From contig WBZZ01004019.1 in NCBI GenBank assembly GCA_019918135.1, forward strand, positions 253,501 to 317,500: a DNA stretch of 64,000 nucleotides, in the 5' to 3' direction. Below, piece after piece: positions 29,023 to 39,331 of the stretch. Both the position numbers and the translations under genes were made by a program. The DNA comes from Paulinella micropora. Taxonomy: Eukaryota > Cercozoa > Imbricatea > Euglyphida > Paulinellidae. The notes beneath the pieces were generated by a model, which was given only the letters and a program-made list of their open reading frames with translations, searched no databases and was not told the DNA's origin. The stretch's first letter is position 1. Each line of letters opens with the position of its first letter.

Positions 29023-30610
29023 TGCGTTTGAATCTGCGTCTTCAGAGAAGTCGTCGTCGACAGTTCTCACCGTGGCAAAGGAGCACCGGTTCAGTGGGGA
29101 TTATGGGACTAGAAAGTGGAGGGATGCCTACCACGAGATCACTACCTACCTCGCTGGGAAACACCGGGAGCATTTACTACTAAAATAGGATGAGTGTCTA
29201 CTTTATTATAAGAAACGGAAGCTAGTGGTGGAGAGGGAGCTAGACCGGAAGCGTGCGGAATCGGGGAAGACTTCGACAAGGTCGCAGCAACCTGGGGACG
29301 CTAAGCATGTTGTGCTGTCCGACATCGAGGAGGATGGGGTGATGCGAGCGAGGCAGGAGGTCTTCTCCTTTATCTATCTGTGTCTGTCTGGGCCAGCGAA
29401 GCTACTGGCTAGGCCTTTGTCAGAGAAGAGGCCAATGGATTCGTATGAGCTGGTGAAGTGCCTGGCGGATCGCTACGGAGGGAGCACTCAGGAGGAGTTG
29501 CTCGCTGAACAATCCTACTTAACCAACTTTCGCTTTAACCTGCAGAAGGATCTACCTTCCCAAATGACGGAGTTCGTGAGGCGTTGTGATCGTCTGCATG
29601 CGGACGGTGGTAATGAGATAGGGCCCATGATGCGCTTGGGCATCATGTTGAATGCCCTGTCTGGGGTCAAGTCTTGGGAGGAGTTCTACCGTACGCAGAT
29701 GCGTACTGTTGGTTTGACTTTCGACGCCTTCCGGGTGAGCTTTCTCAAGGAAGTGCGGATGTGGGAGGCCCGAGGGGGTGCGAAGCAGGCGCAGTCAGGG
29801 GACGGCTCACTGTTTGTGACCTTTGCGGATGTCTACGGCCAGCAGAAGGGAGCTGGTAGTCAACGTGGTGAAGGCAAGGGTAATGGAAAAGGAAAGGGGA
29901 ATGGGAACAAGAGCAATAAACAGGGTGTCCAGGGCAATGGTTCTCAACGGGATGGTCAGAAGGACCAGGGAAAGGGCAAGTGCTGCTTCGCCTGTGGTAA
30001 CTGCACTCCACGTCATCGGTTTTTCGAATGCACGAGCCCGTGCTTCTACCAGGAAAATGCCGCCCATAAATCTCATAAGGGGAAGGATTGCCCGGATATC
30101 AAGCAGAAGTTCACATATCTGCTCAAGCGTGTGGCGAAGGACAAGAACAAATCTGCAGACTCGAAGCCTGCATCGTTACACGAGGCTACTGGCTTGGTGG
30201 AGGACCCCTTCATGTCGTACCCGCCTGGCTACGACAATGGAGCGTCTCTGTACATGATGTCTGGGGGAGCTGGTTCTGGAGGTGGCTCACGTGGACCGGG
30301 TGGTTTGGGCTTCGTTCAAGAGGGGAACGGGGAGGTACGCCTGCGTTGGGTGGACGACCCAGGGGTAAGGGGTGGAGAGGGTAATCAGTGCTCTGCTCTG
30401 ACTAATGGGGATCGATGGTGCCTGAGGGTTCAACGATACGCAGTTTACGTGCCGGAGATCAATCGACATTTTTGTACTTACCATGGGAACGTCTATGTCC
30501 GGCAGGTGCAGGCCAGAAGGCGCTATTATGATTATAAGAGGCGTCACCCTGGGGCCCGCCAGTGGAGTCTGAACCGGGATCGCCTGCACCTCGTGTGGAA
30601 GAAGCAATAG
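29012..30610 (+). CDS. gag: Copia B gag with an in-frame TAG
   Basis: ATG at 29012 (MSVSAFESASSEKSSSTVLT), open in one frame to the TAG at 30608-30610 except for a TAG at 29186-29188. Typical Copia gag features: a start like VAKEHRFSGDYGTRKWRDAY, then the helical capsid region with SLxxLLARPL-like and CLADRYGGSTQEELLAEQSY, FRFNLQKDLPSQMTEFVRRC and LGIMLNALSGVKSWEEF. Next comes a glycine/lysine/asparagine linker (GKGNGKGKGNGNKSNKQGVQ). It ends in a cysteine cluster CCFACGNCTPRHRFFECTSP, which replaces the usual CCHC knuckle. The last 100 residues (YAVYVPEINRHFCTYHGNVY) are unusual for gag. Role: packaging of the retroelement RNA. Confidence 0.7.
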
Positions 30611-31658
30611 ATGGGGAACGCCAGGGAGAGCAAAGTGATGCTGCTGCTGCTGGGGCAAGTGGGTTGAATCTGGTTGATGTTGTGGCTGGAGACGAACAGA
30701 TAGCCTCTGCGGTGCGTGGGGAGCTACCGTCACCGTCGGGGGGGGGGGGGGATTCATCTTCGTCATCGGGATCGGGTCTCGCATCGTCTTCGTCTTCGTC
30801 TTCGTCGGTGCAGGCGTCGGTTTCGTCTTCGTCGTCGGGTGAGTCCAAACGTGCGTTGCTTTCTCGCGAACGCGAAAGGCCTGCGAACAGAAGCCAGAAT
30901 TTGAGCTGGTGGGATGGCGACGTATGGGTCAAGTTGTGGAACGTGAGCTTACCGACACGACGCAAGGGGGGCGGCCGGGTGATGTGGTTACGTGTTATGA
31001 GATGTATCCTGTCGTCTATTATGCAGGGGTGGTCAATAGACAACCTCCGGTGGAGCATTGGGTACCTGAGCCGCTGGCAACGAGGGACCAGGGTGCTCCG
31101 AGGCTTGTCTTTGCTGCAGCACAAGTGCATCGAGTCTTCAATCATGCTGACGCCTACGAAATGTTCTATTGGCAGCAGTACCTATTGTACTATTACTTGG
31201 AAAGGCAGTGGTGGGAGTTCGACTGCAAGCAGTGTGAGGAGGCCAACCTGATTGGTGAAGAGCCGGCAAGGACGTGCGAACACTGTGGTCGGGACCCTAA
31301 GGATGGATTCATGTGCAACAACTGCAACGGAGTCTACTACTGTAATGCAACGTGTCAGGACCGTGATAGATCGAGGCATCGCTACTATTGCACGGTGTTG
31401 AGCTCAAGTGTGGTTAGGGCGGCGGTTATGAAAACTGAGCTTGTCCGGAATCGCACGGGGATAGGCCTGTCCATTAAGTCGCATGGTGTGGCGGCCCTTC
31501 TGTGGCATCGGTTGATTCGTTTCAGATGTGGAGGACCGTACCTTTCACGTCTTCCGATGGAGGGTGACATAGGACCGGCGCAGTCATCGGGGTCCGACAA
31601 CGAAGACGAGGACGATGAGCGGGATCATCGTGTTCGTGTTGGGCCTGGTTCGTTTTAA
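30562..31658 (+). CDS. Extra Copia B ORF with MYND zinc finger
   Basis: Frame 30562-31251 is acidic and serine-rich (GDSSSSSGSGLASSSSSSSS) and overlaps the end of gag by about 50 bp in another frame. It holds a run of 14 G (30738-30751). Near 30910 the reading passes to frame 30909-31658. This contains AYEMFYWQQYLLYYYLERQW, then a perfect MYND spacing: CEHC, nine residues, CNNC, YYC, CQ, H and C (about 31277-31391). It ends acidic (SSGSDNEDEDDERDH). MYND fingers bind proline-rich peptides in chromatin and signalling proteins. They are not a normal part of Copia elements, so this looks like a captured host domain between gag and protease. Confidence 0.6.
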
Positions 31659-31659
31659 G

Positions 31660-32264
31660 AGCATGATGATGGTCTACCGGGGGAAGCTAAACGAAGTGAC
31701 TCTGTGGCGTCGATGGTAGTACTTGCAACGGGGGCTACTGAAAGAGGGGACCCGCGCTATAGGACGTTGGAGGATTACTTCCGTGACCTCGTCATTGGAC
31801 AGGGCACCGTCCTGTACAGGCCGCTGGATACCATTGTGCCATGATACCCTGGATGGAGATGGAGAACCATATTGGGTGTTATGGTATCGGGGCGGATGGC
31901 CGTGTGGAACCACCTTGTCCGGAACTGGATGTGCTTCTGGATTGCCTTCGACGGGCGAAGGAGACATCGTATGAACGTTCAATGTTGCCTTCGGGGAGGC
32001 TGCCGTTTGCCTGTGCCGTGGTCGCTGGATTTTATCGACTTGCAGGATTGCAGAAGGGCTATGGCCCGCTTTCAACGAATGCAGGTATGTGCACCGGCTG
32101 GTTATATGCCGTCATCGACACCGGCGAGGCCAGTTAGGGTAGGAGTTGGGGAACGACTCCATACTCTTCCTCGCCGCTACCGCGGCTGATTCCTTTCCGA
32201 TCAAGGGAGCAGGGGGCAGCACGATCGTCGGGGGTGGAGTTTACGGTCACGGGAGTCCTGGGCG
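31660..32264 (+). other. Copia B region without recognisable domain
   Basis: Several short plus-strand frames overlap (for example 31722-31974 and 31872-32189) and none continues a known domain. One reading, EDYFRDLVIGQGTVLYRPLD, looks protein-like. Probably a frameshifted continuation of the extra ORF. Confidence 0.4.
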
Positions 32265-32864
32265 ATGGGGATGGCAAGGGCACTGGGGGGGCAGTACACT
32301 GCGATGGGTGTGGTCACCCAGAGTGGGGATGGAGGCGCTGGGGGATCGTACACGGTCACAGGGCTTGTGGTTCAAGCTGATGGAGCGGCTCCCGCGCGGC
32401 CTACGGAGGTGAATGATGTGTCAATGGGCTCCGATGGGGGAGTGTGGGGCAACTCTTTGCTCTATGTTGTAGGTGGGTATGGCGGATGTGTACCTACTGG
32501 GCCGGCAGTTCTGGACTGGTGTCTGGATAGCGCAGCTACGCACGATCATGCACCCAGTGGATCATACCTTGCTTCGACGGTCAAAGAGAATTTACCTGTC
32601 GAGGTTGACGGGCTCGGTGGGCGTCGTCGGCTGGAGCAACATGGTGTGACCATCGTCGGGGGCAGGAATGGAAAAGAGGGCGACTCCTTTCTGCGTTTTG
32701 ACCCTACGTACATTACGCCAGACATTCATGTGGGGCTGGTTTCAGCGGGGCAATTGCAGCAGAAGGGCTACTCTACGCACCTTCAGGGGGAGGGCTTCTT
32801 TGTCTCTAGACGTCCGTGCACTTGCATTCCTGATGAGGACAAGATTATGGTTGGGGAGCTATAA
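32265..32864 (+). CDS. pol: Copia B aspartic protease region
   Basis: The frame holds a glycine-rich lead and then WCLDSAATHDHAPSGSYL (about 32517-32570), the active-site segment of retroelement proteases with DSA in place of the usual DSG/DTG. It is followed by strands LPVEVDGLGGRRRLEQHGVT and DIHVGLVSAGQLQQKGYSTH, the normal end of Copia protease where the GAG-pre-integrase begins. The frame ends at 32864. Function: cuts the Gag-Pol polyprotein. Confidence 0.65.
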   Translation: MGMARALGGQYTAMGVVTQSGDGGAGGSYTVTGLVVQADGAAPARPTEVNDVSMGSDGGVWGNSLLYVVGGYGGCVPTGPAVLDWCLDSAATHDHAPSGSYLASTVKENLPVEVDGLGGRRRLEQHGVTIVGGRNGKEGDSFLRFDPTYITPDIHVGLVSAGQLQQKGYSTHLQGEGFFVSRRPCTCIPDEDKIMVGEL

Positions 32865-32939
32865 AAGTATAGCCTACGATATCGGTTTTTACCTGCGAGG
32901 GGAGCTCATGTGGGAACTCTGCTCTACTCTGGGCCACCT

Positions 32940-34545
32940 AAGCGTCAAGAAACGTAGTTTAAGGTGAGTGGAAGCTTGCTTCATGATCTATATGGCCACA
33001 TTGGCCCTAAGCCTACGGCTGCATTGCTAAAGGCACACGAAAACGAATGGGTGGTCGTGGATGCTGGTGGTCTCGCGGGCTCTGGCCGGTTTGGGAAGTG
33101 CGCGGTCTGCAGGCTCACTCATTCGACATTCAAACCCTCTTACTCGGTGCACATCTTACTGTCATGACCCGGGCGGGGGAGGGATTGAGTGGAGACAGTA
33201 CCGGCAGGTTTCCTAAACCGGTATATGGCGGCTACAACTACTTGCTTCTCTTCGTAGATGACGCTACGCGTTGCCTGTTTGCGTTTCTATTGAAGGAGAG
33301 GACTGCTGCGGTGTGTGCGGGGTATCTGTCTTATGTTATGGCGTTGGGGAACACACATACGGGAAACAAGCTGAAGCAGTTCCGATCCGATGGGGAATGG
33401 ATCTCTACAGCTCTCAATGACCATCTACGAGCTCATGGTGTGCTGCCAATGCGGGGGAAGTATGATTCCAACAAGAACGCTATAGCTGAGTCGTGGCTCA
33501 AGCAAGTGTTTCGCATCGCAAGAGCTCTGATGATTGCAAGGTGTGTGCCCTACCAGTTCATGGGGTATGCTGCCTTACATGCGGTGTTTATCATCAACGC
33601 AGTCCCCTACAGGAGGGAAAGCCTCGCTATGAGGTGTACTTCGGGAGGAGACTGCACCATCTATCTTTGTGGCATGTGTTTGGATGTCTATGCTACCGAC
33701 ACATGGGGAGTTCGAAGGGAAGCTCGACGACATCAAAACTAGCAGTCTACCTTGGTTACACGCTTGAGAAGTCATCCTATTATGTATGGTTATCAACTGG
33801 GAGGAAGGTTGTGGATGAAAAGAATGTTGATTTTGTTGATCACGTTGCGGGGTGGCCAGCTGTCTATCCAAAGAATGGGGTTTCGAGAACGTTGTCTGAT
33901 TTTGTTATGTCAGACCTGGAGGGGCACGGTGCCGTTCCAGACTGGAGGAAGTTCTACGGGACACAAGAGTGGGAGTTGTTTCGTCTGGTTGAAGCTGCGG
34001 TTGACCAACGACACGAGGAGTGGGAGCAGAACGAGCAACGACGACGCCAATGGGACCCACTTCCTGTTCAAAATGACGGGGATAATGAGGTCGACGGTGG
34101 GCAAACAACGGATTATTTTCCCACTGAACAAGTGTTGTCGAGTGCTCCGTTGGTCTCTCGCCGCGTTTCCTTCGCCAGAAGTGGTTTGCCTTCGAAGGGA
34201 GAAAGTGGGGAGGAGCAGCTGGATGTGTGTACGTCCCCTGTGGAGCGTGGGGGGGGTGAGGTTGATGCTCTGGTCGATCGATCTGTTCCGACAGCTGAAG
34301 GTGAGGTGACGTTGGGTCGTTCATCGGTTGTTGGGAGTAACAAAGGCATACCCCAGCACTTGGATGGGGCAGCTATCTCGGCGAACAACGTTGTGGCGGA
34401 TGGGGTTAAGCGTCAGCGTCGTCCTAAGGGTGATGATGTACGCAGTTGCTACTCTGTGGGGGGTCGTTCTGATCTTCCTCTGCTTGACATTTCAAGCTTG
34501 AGGGGGAGGACGTTGAACCGGCGGTCTCGGGGGCGGATTTGCTGA
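32940..34545 (+). CDS. pol: Copia B GAG-pre-integrase and integrase, frameshifted
   Basis: 32964-33167 carries the HHCC domain (LHDLYGHIG, then CAVCRLTH). 33047-33742 carries the integrase core: GGYNYLLLFVDDATRC, KQFRSDGEW and KNAIAESWLKQVF give the D, D and E. From about 33600 the reading moves to frame 33493-34545. That has the conserved end EVYFGRRLHHLSLWHVFGCL, LAVYLGYTLEKSSYYVWLST and VVDEKNVDFVDH, followed by a long hydrophilic linker to the reverse transcriptase. Two frame changes are needed. The domain inserts the cDNA copy into the genome, here with a 5-bp duplication as seen at the ends of the element. Confidence 0.75.
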
Positions 34546-36197
34546 TTTATGGGGACCCGTGCGACAAAGCTTCTCATCAACCGGGGACATTGCTGGTGAT
34601 TACGGTGCCTGTTCCGGTTAAGGAGACCAATAAGGCACCTCGATTTGTGGCATCTCGTCTAAAAGACATCCAAAAGCATTTGAACTTGGGGGCGGTTAAG
34701 CTCGTGCGCAAGCAGGACGTGCCAAAGGGTACGAGGATCATTAGCGTTCGATTTGCTGACTTTGACCGATTCGAGGGGGAGGAATGTATTGAGCAGAAGT
34801 CACGTGTTGCAGCAAAGTGATTTCAGCAGCGAAAGGGCATTGAGTGGTGACGTTGTCATTCCAACGCCGGATGAGCTTGCCATTCGCACGATCTTTGCAC
34901 TAGCTACATTGCAGCGCATCTTTCTTGAAGCTGGAGATGATGAATCGGCTTTTCTTAAAGCCAAACGTGATACTCCAGTCTATCTAAGGATGCAAGTTGC
35001 TTACATACCGAAAGATCACTATTTCGAGGCATGGGCTGGGCTTAACGGGCTACGCGATTCGGGCCATTTATATCACACTCGTTGTGCGCTGCCGTTCTAC
35101 GAGAGTGTTGGTTTGAAGGCCAACTTGTACGATGAATGTCTCTTCATGGGCATTGATCCGAAGACCAAGAAGACGGTGTTGGCAGTAACACACGTTGACG
35201 ACTACGCCTTGGCGCCTCCGAGCTCTGATTATTCGGACTGGTTTTGGGGGCGCCTTCGTGAGCGGCAGGGCACTATTAATGTCTACAAGCCAATGAAGGT
35301 GCTGCTTGGCCGTGAGGTATGGCAGTATGTTGATGACGAAGGGGTATTTCATACTCACGTCACCGTTCGGGAATACATTATGGATCTAATACGGAAGTAC
35401 CCTAGGTCTGACGGGAAGCCCTGGACGCCGGTGTCGGTACCATGGTTGCCATCTTCTGATGTGCAGCGTCGTACTTCTGAGTTTGAGAAGTATTCCCCGA
35501 TGAAGATCTGCGGTGATCTGGGATGGGTACGATGTGTACTATGGACATTGTTGCTCCTCTGTCGCGACTAGCCGAGTTGCAGTCAAAGCCGGCGGAGTTC
35601 GATTACCAGGGGGCGGAGCAGCTTTTCCGCTACATCATAGGACAGGCTGAGCAGGGGCTTCACTACTCGTCTAATGGCAATCGCAATTTGGTGTGCTGGT
35701 CTGATTCCTCATCCGCGATGGAGGCCGAGACGAAGTCGAGGTCGGGGGGGATGGTCGTGCTTGCAAACGGAGTTATTGATTCGGATACGAGCAAGCAGCG
35801 TCAGGTGGCGACCTCAACTAATGAAACGGAGTCGAGGGGTCTTTTTCGCTGCATTCAACGTGTAATTGGCATTGCGAATTTACTGCAGCAGATCCCGGTA
35901 GACAAGAGTAACAAGTTACTCGAGGGCTTCATGACGGAGGTGCCTGTCATAGCAGTTGATAACGCAGCGACGGTGTTGGGGGCAAATAATCGCATCTTTA
36001 CATGCAGTCAAAGGCACCTGGAGGTACAGATGGCGTACATTAACAAAGCTGTGAAGGAGGGTCGCGTACGGGTTGTGTCAACTGACGATGATAATAACAT
36101 TGCAGACCTCAACACTAAGCCTGTGGGTAAACAACCATTCGAACGAAAAAGAGATCAGATTCGTAAGGGGACTTTCAGCACCAACTTCGGAAAGTGA
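34539..36197 (+). CDS. pol: Copia B reverse transcriptase and RNase H, frameshifted
   Basis: 34539-34820 holds the lead (DVPKGTRIISVRFADFDRF). 34753-35571 holds the palm: TIFALATLQRIFLEAGDDES, AFLKA, RMQVAYIPKDHYFEAWAGLN and the catalytic box VTHVDDYALAP with both Asp present. From about 35520 the frame moves to 35523-36197 with the RNase H: VCWSDSSSAMEAETKSRSG, ATSTNETESRGLFRCIQRVI, VIAVDNAATVLG and NIADLNTKPVG. The frame break at 34530 is in a run of five G. The enzyme residues look intact, so a functional copy may exist elsewhere in the genome. Confidence 0.78.
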
Positions 36198-36361
36198 CAC
36201 TTCCTTACGTTTTGTGACTTCATAACAATCATAATAATATTAATCATCGTCACTGATTATTATTTTATTGTTATGTTGTTGGTAGTAACTTTTTGTCTTT
36301 CGACGATCATATTTAGGGGATAGCTGTCACAGTTCGAATAGTTATTCATACTGCCTGATTT

Positions 36362-36370
36362 AAGGGGGAG
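36362..36370 (+). promoter_or_regulatory. Polypurine tract of Copia B
   Basis: AAGGGGGAG directly before the 3' LTR at 36371, the usual plus-strand primer site. It lies about 170 bp after the RNase H stop. Confidence 0.7.
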
Positions 36371-36701
36371 CTGATAGTACGGTTGTACTGTTAATTAGTA
36401 AATCAGTCATCTAAGTAATCCGGCCGGTCAGTCAGTACTGATTAATTGGCATCCATTGCCTGATAGACGGTAACTTTACAATATTATTGGTTGCTCATAC
36501 CATAATCAGTTAGTTTGACAGTCATATATTGCTTTATTACTGGTCTTGCGATTAGCTTAATCTATTCTAGTTATCACCATTAAAGTATTTCAGCTCTCGC
36601 AATTCCTGAGAACCACAAAGTGGTCACTTCCGGATATCAACTATTCTACACTTTAAGCTAACCTGTTCCGTGAGGATTAATATATTCATTCATTCCATCA
36701 G
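36371..36701 (+). repeat. 3' LTR of Copia B
   Basis: 331 bp, begins CTGATAG and ends CCATCAG, about 98% identical by eye to the 5' LTR; followed by the right target duplication GAAAT at 36702-36706. Confidence 0.85.
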
Positions 36702-36740
36702 GAAATGCCTTCTCCATATTGTGCTGTTTTTTCTTTTCTC

Positions 36741-36858
36741 TGAGTAGGGTCTACTCCAATTTTTTTTCCTGATGCGTGATCCTTATTATTTCACAATGAG
36801 CTTCGTTTACTGTTGCACTTAAAGTATTTTATTTTCTCGGAGTAGGGTCTACTCCGAC
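36741..36858. repeat. 23-bp palindrome, copies 9-10
   Basis: 36741-36757 (left arm shortened) and 36837-36858 (full, followed by nine T). They lie in the AT-rich DNA before the exon at 36933. Confidence 0.8.
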
Positions 36859-36932
36859 TTTTTTTTTGAGGTGAGTATTTGAAATTACATTTTTTAAATT
36901 TTTCCATTGAAAATATGAATACAATTGTTCAG

Positions 36933-37356
36933 ATATCCCAAGGCCGCCCTTGCTGATTAATGGGACGTTGATCTTGATCGTATCAAGCAATGCTGCCTCG
37001 TGTCGGAAGAAGATCAAACTCCTGAATTGATCAATCGTCTTGCCATGAAAAGGCTTCATTTCTGCAAATTGCGAAGAGTACAGCAGAGTGAAGCTATTTT
37101 GGAACTCATGCGCAGTAATAGAAACATCAAGGTACAAGGAGGCTTGACAACTGCACTCGTCTGCCAGTTCCAATTTTGCAGAGCTTGCGTCCGTCGAATC
37201 TATGGTTTAACCCATCATCGATGGAATGTGTATTGGGGTATCCATCTCGCTAACCCGAACCAACGAAGACTTCTTCGGGCGGATATTGCAGGTGATCGAG
37301 ACGGCTTGAAGGAAGGCTTCTTCATTAAATACCTTCAAGATGCCAAGGTCACTTAG
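36933..37356 (+). pseudogene. First exon of the DUF7869-type gene
   Basis: The acceptor TTGTTCAG ends at 36932. The frame from about 36950 contains a TAA near 36957 and then reads DVDLDRIKQCCLVSEEDQTP, MKRLHFCKLRRVQQSEAIL and QFQFCRACVRRIYGLTHHRW. The C-R-A-C-x-x-x-I-Y-G-L pattern is like the conserved region preceding DUF7869 in transposon-associated proteins of many eukaryotes. The end EGFFIKYLQDAK abuts a donor-like GTCACT at 37350. The next exon starts at 37555 in the same phase. The intron holds a run of 19 T and palindrome copy 11. Confidence 0.45.
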
Positions 37357-37458
37357 CTGGAAAATCTTTTTTTTTTTTTTTTTTTGTTATATAGATGTTA
37401 TAAATGTGTGTAATCATGAAGCTCATTGTTCGAAAAATAATTAATCACAAAAGAAATG

Positions 37459-37480
37459 TCTGAGTAGACCCTACTCCGAT
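37459..37480. repeat. 23-bp palindrome, copy 11
   Basis: TCTGAGTAG, ACC, CTACTCCGA in the intron between 37350 and 37554. Confidence 0.8.
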
Positions 37481-37554
37481 GTATGCTCACTGTGATTGCT
37501 CCAAACCTTTTACACAATCTCGTATTCCGCGCATTTTTTTGTGCATTTTGATAG

Positions 37555-39149
37555 AAGGAAATTGGAGAGCAGGACCCTGCGTCTAAGTTTACCTACTTAC
37601 CGTACCAGAGCAAGAGAGAGTACTGGAGGTGTGCAATCCAGTATCCGTGGGTGGACTGGAAGAAGAGTGAATCCATGTTCCGCAAGGTTTGGAAAGGAAC
37701 CAAGCACAAATCATCGCAGTTCTGGAACCTTCGCATCAAGAAGCATGCTCCCATCGGAAAATGTGGTTTTTGCAAAGAAACCTTTGATCTTCTTTTGGCA
37801 GCGCAAACCAAAGAAGAGATTCTCGAGGTTCGTCGGCGCAGGTCTGAACATTTCCAAGAGCTTCGTCAGGACAGGCAGGTCTACGCAGACCACGTCAAGA
37901 AGGCGACCCATCACTGGATGGATTATGCCAGCATGGCGATCGATGGTATGGACCAAGCGAAAACTGCCGTTCAATTTGCCAACGGAAAGAGGGACCAAGA
38001 ACAACAGGCCCAGACTACCAAGCACGAGTCATCTGTGTGCTAGTTCACGGGGTGGGATCCTGCTTGTATGTTGCACCCGCAGATGTACCTCACACTGCCG
38101 ACACGACTATCACTTGCTTGATGGACTCATTTCGTTTTCTGAAAAAAACGAACGGTCGAGTTGCACCATACCTGTTCATCCAGATGGACAACACCAACTC
38201 AGACAACAAAACGCACGTTTTTTTCGCGTGGGCGGCTTCTCTTGTCCAAGCAGAGGTTTTCAAGCAGGTAGAAATCAGCTTTCTGGCAGCGGGCCATACC
38301 CATGCCGACGTCGACCAGCAGTTTTCTTGGATCTCCAGATACCTGGGAAGAAATCCTGTGCACACTTTTCCTGAACTGGCGGCAGCTTGTCGGAGAGCTC
38401 TGCCTGAAGATTGCATCCACGCTGTTGTGCTCGAGCGCAACTAGATTGTCAACTTCAAACGCTTCTACGAAGTGGGAGATGGTTTAAACAAAACGATTTT
38501 TCATGGATCTCGCGATATCAACGGGTTCTTGTTTGATGTTACCTGTGTCGATGAACGAGGGCAGGTGCGCCTACAGACCAAGGAATGGATGCGCATGGAA
38601 TGTTGGATACCGTCCCAAGAAAACATTCAGCTCGTGCTGCCCAGACAACTCTACGTTGTTTCAGCCATTTCCCTGTTTTCCATAACGGAGCTTGACAATG
38701 TCATCTCCAGCCTTGCCAGACATCTCAAACAGAACGAGAGTGAATTGCAAGAGGAGAATTTCGATTCCGACACTTCCGCTGCAGAGCATTTACAGGAAGG
38801 GCCTGGAAAACGAAGAGGTTGGCGTCGTGAGCCGACCGAAAACACGCTGCGCCACTAGCGAAAGTTTCGTGCGAAAGAGCTAAAGCAACAGTCGGAGGAC
38901 TGTCAAGAGTGATTGGAGCGGGCATCGGCGCAACGCGACGTCGTCATCAGTAAAAAACTTTCTGATGAAGAAAATAAAATCAATCGCGCCAAGAAAACAA
39001 ACGCAATACACGCAATCCAAAGACATCTGCTGCATGGAGATGGAGTCTGCATGCGCAACTTAATCCTGGACGAGGAAACCACCGGTGAAGACGCGTGGGT
39101 GTTTTACAAACAACTGCTTGGGGACAACGACCCTGAAGGAAAACAAGAG
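37555..39149 (+). pseudogene. DUF7869-type protein, putative transposase core, decayed
   Basis: The acceptor TTGATAG precedes 37555. Reading: FTYLPYQSKREYWRCAIQYP, APIGKCGFCKETFDLLLAAQ, RRRRSEHFQELRQDRQVYAD, MAIDGMDQAKTAV (about 37940-37970), LFIQMDNTNSDNKTHVFFAW (about 38170-38230) and ISFLAAGHTHADVDQQFSWI (about 38270-38330). The three acidic signatures DGMDQ, QMDN and GHTHADVDQ are those of DUF7869, which many workers suspect to be an RNase-H-like transposase (not proven). A frameshift lies near 38025 and in-frame stops at 38442 (TAG), 38856 (TAG) and 38910 (TGA). The part after 38870 is basic and helical (SDEENKINRAKKTNAIHAIQ). The donor GTCAAG at 39150 opens an intron with palindrome copy 12. 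Confidence 0.6.
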
Positions 39150-39250
39150 GTCAAGCCATGCTGTTCAGTTTGCTATGTTTTGTTGTTTGCTGTTTTTGCA
39201 TACTACTTTTGCTGTGTAACTTGCTATCGAAACAATAACACAAAAGAAAA

Positions 39251-39273
39251 GTCGGAGTAGGGTCTACTCCGAC
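39251..39273. repeat. 23-bp palindrome, copy 12
   Basis: Full-length copy, both 10-bp arms perfect, in the predicted intron 39150-39331. Confidence 0.85.
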
Positions 39274-39331
39274 ATTTGAAATTTGTAAAACAAACTTTGA
39301 ATCTAAATGCTGTTCCTTATCTGCTTTTTAG

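Larger units (their letters stand above)
28676..36701 (+). mobile_element. Complete Ty1/Copia retrotransposon B (8.0 kb) with extra MYND ORF
   Basis: Two LTRs (28676-29007 and 36371-36701) beginning CTGATAG and ending CCATCAG are flanked by GAAAT on both sides. Order: primer-binding site (GGTTATGAGC at 29008), gag, an extra ORF with a MYND zinc finger, aspartic protease, GAG-pre-integrase, integrase, reverse transcriptase, RNase H, polypurine tract (AAGGGGGAG at 36362-36370). Integrase before reverse transcriptase defines Copia. LTRs differ by about six substitutions and two small indels, so the insertion is fairly recent, yet the coding region has frameshifts. No 23-bp palindrome occurs inside it, although they occur on both sides. 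Confidence 0.85.
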
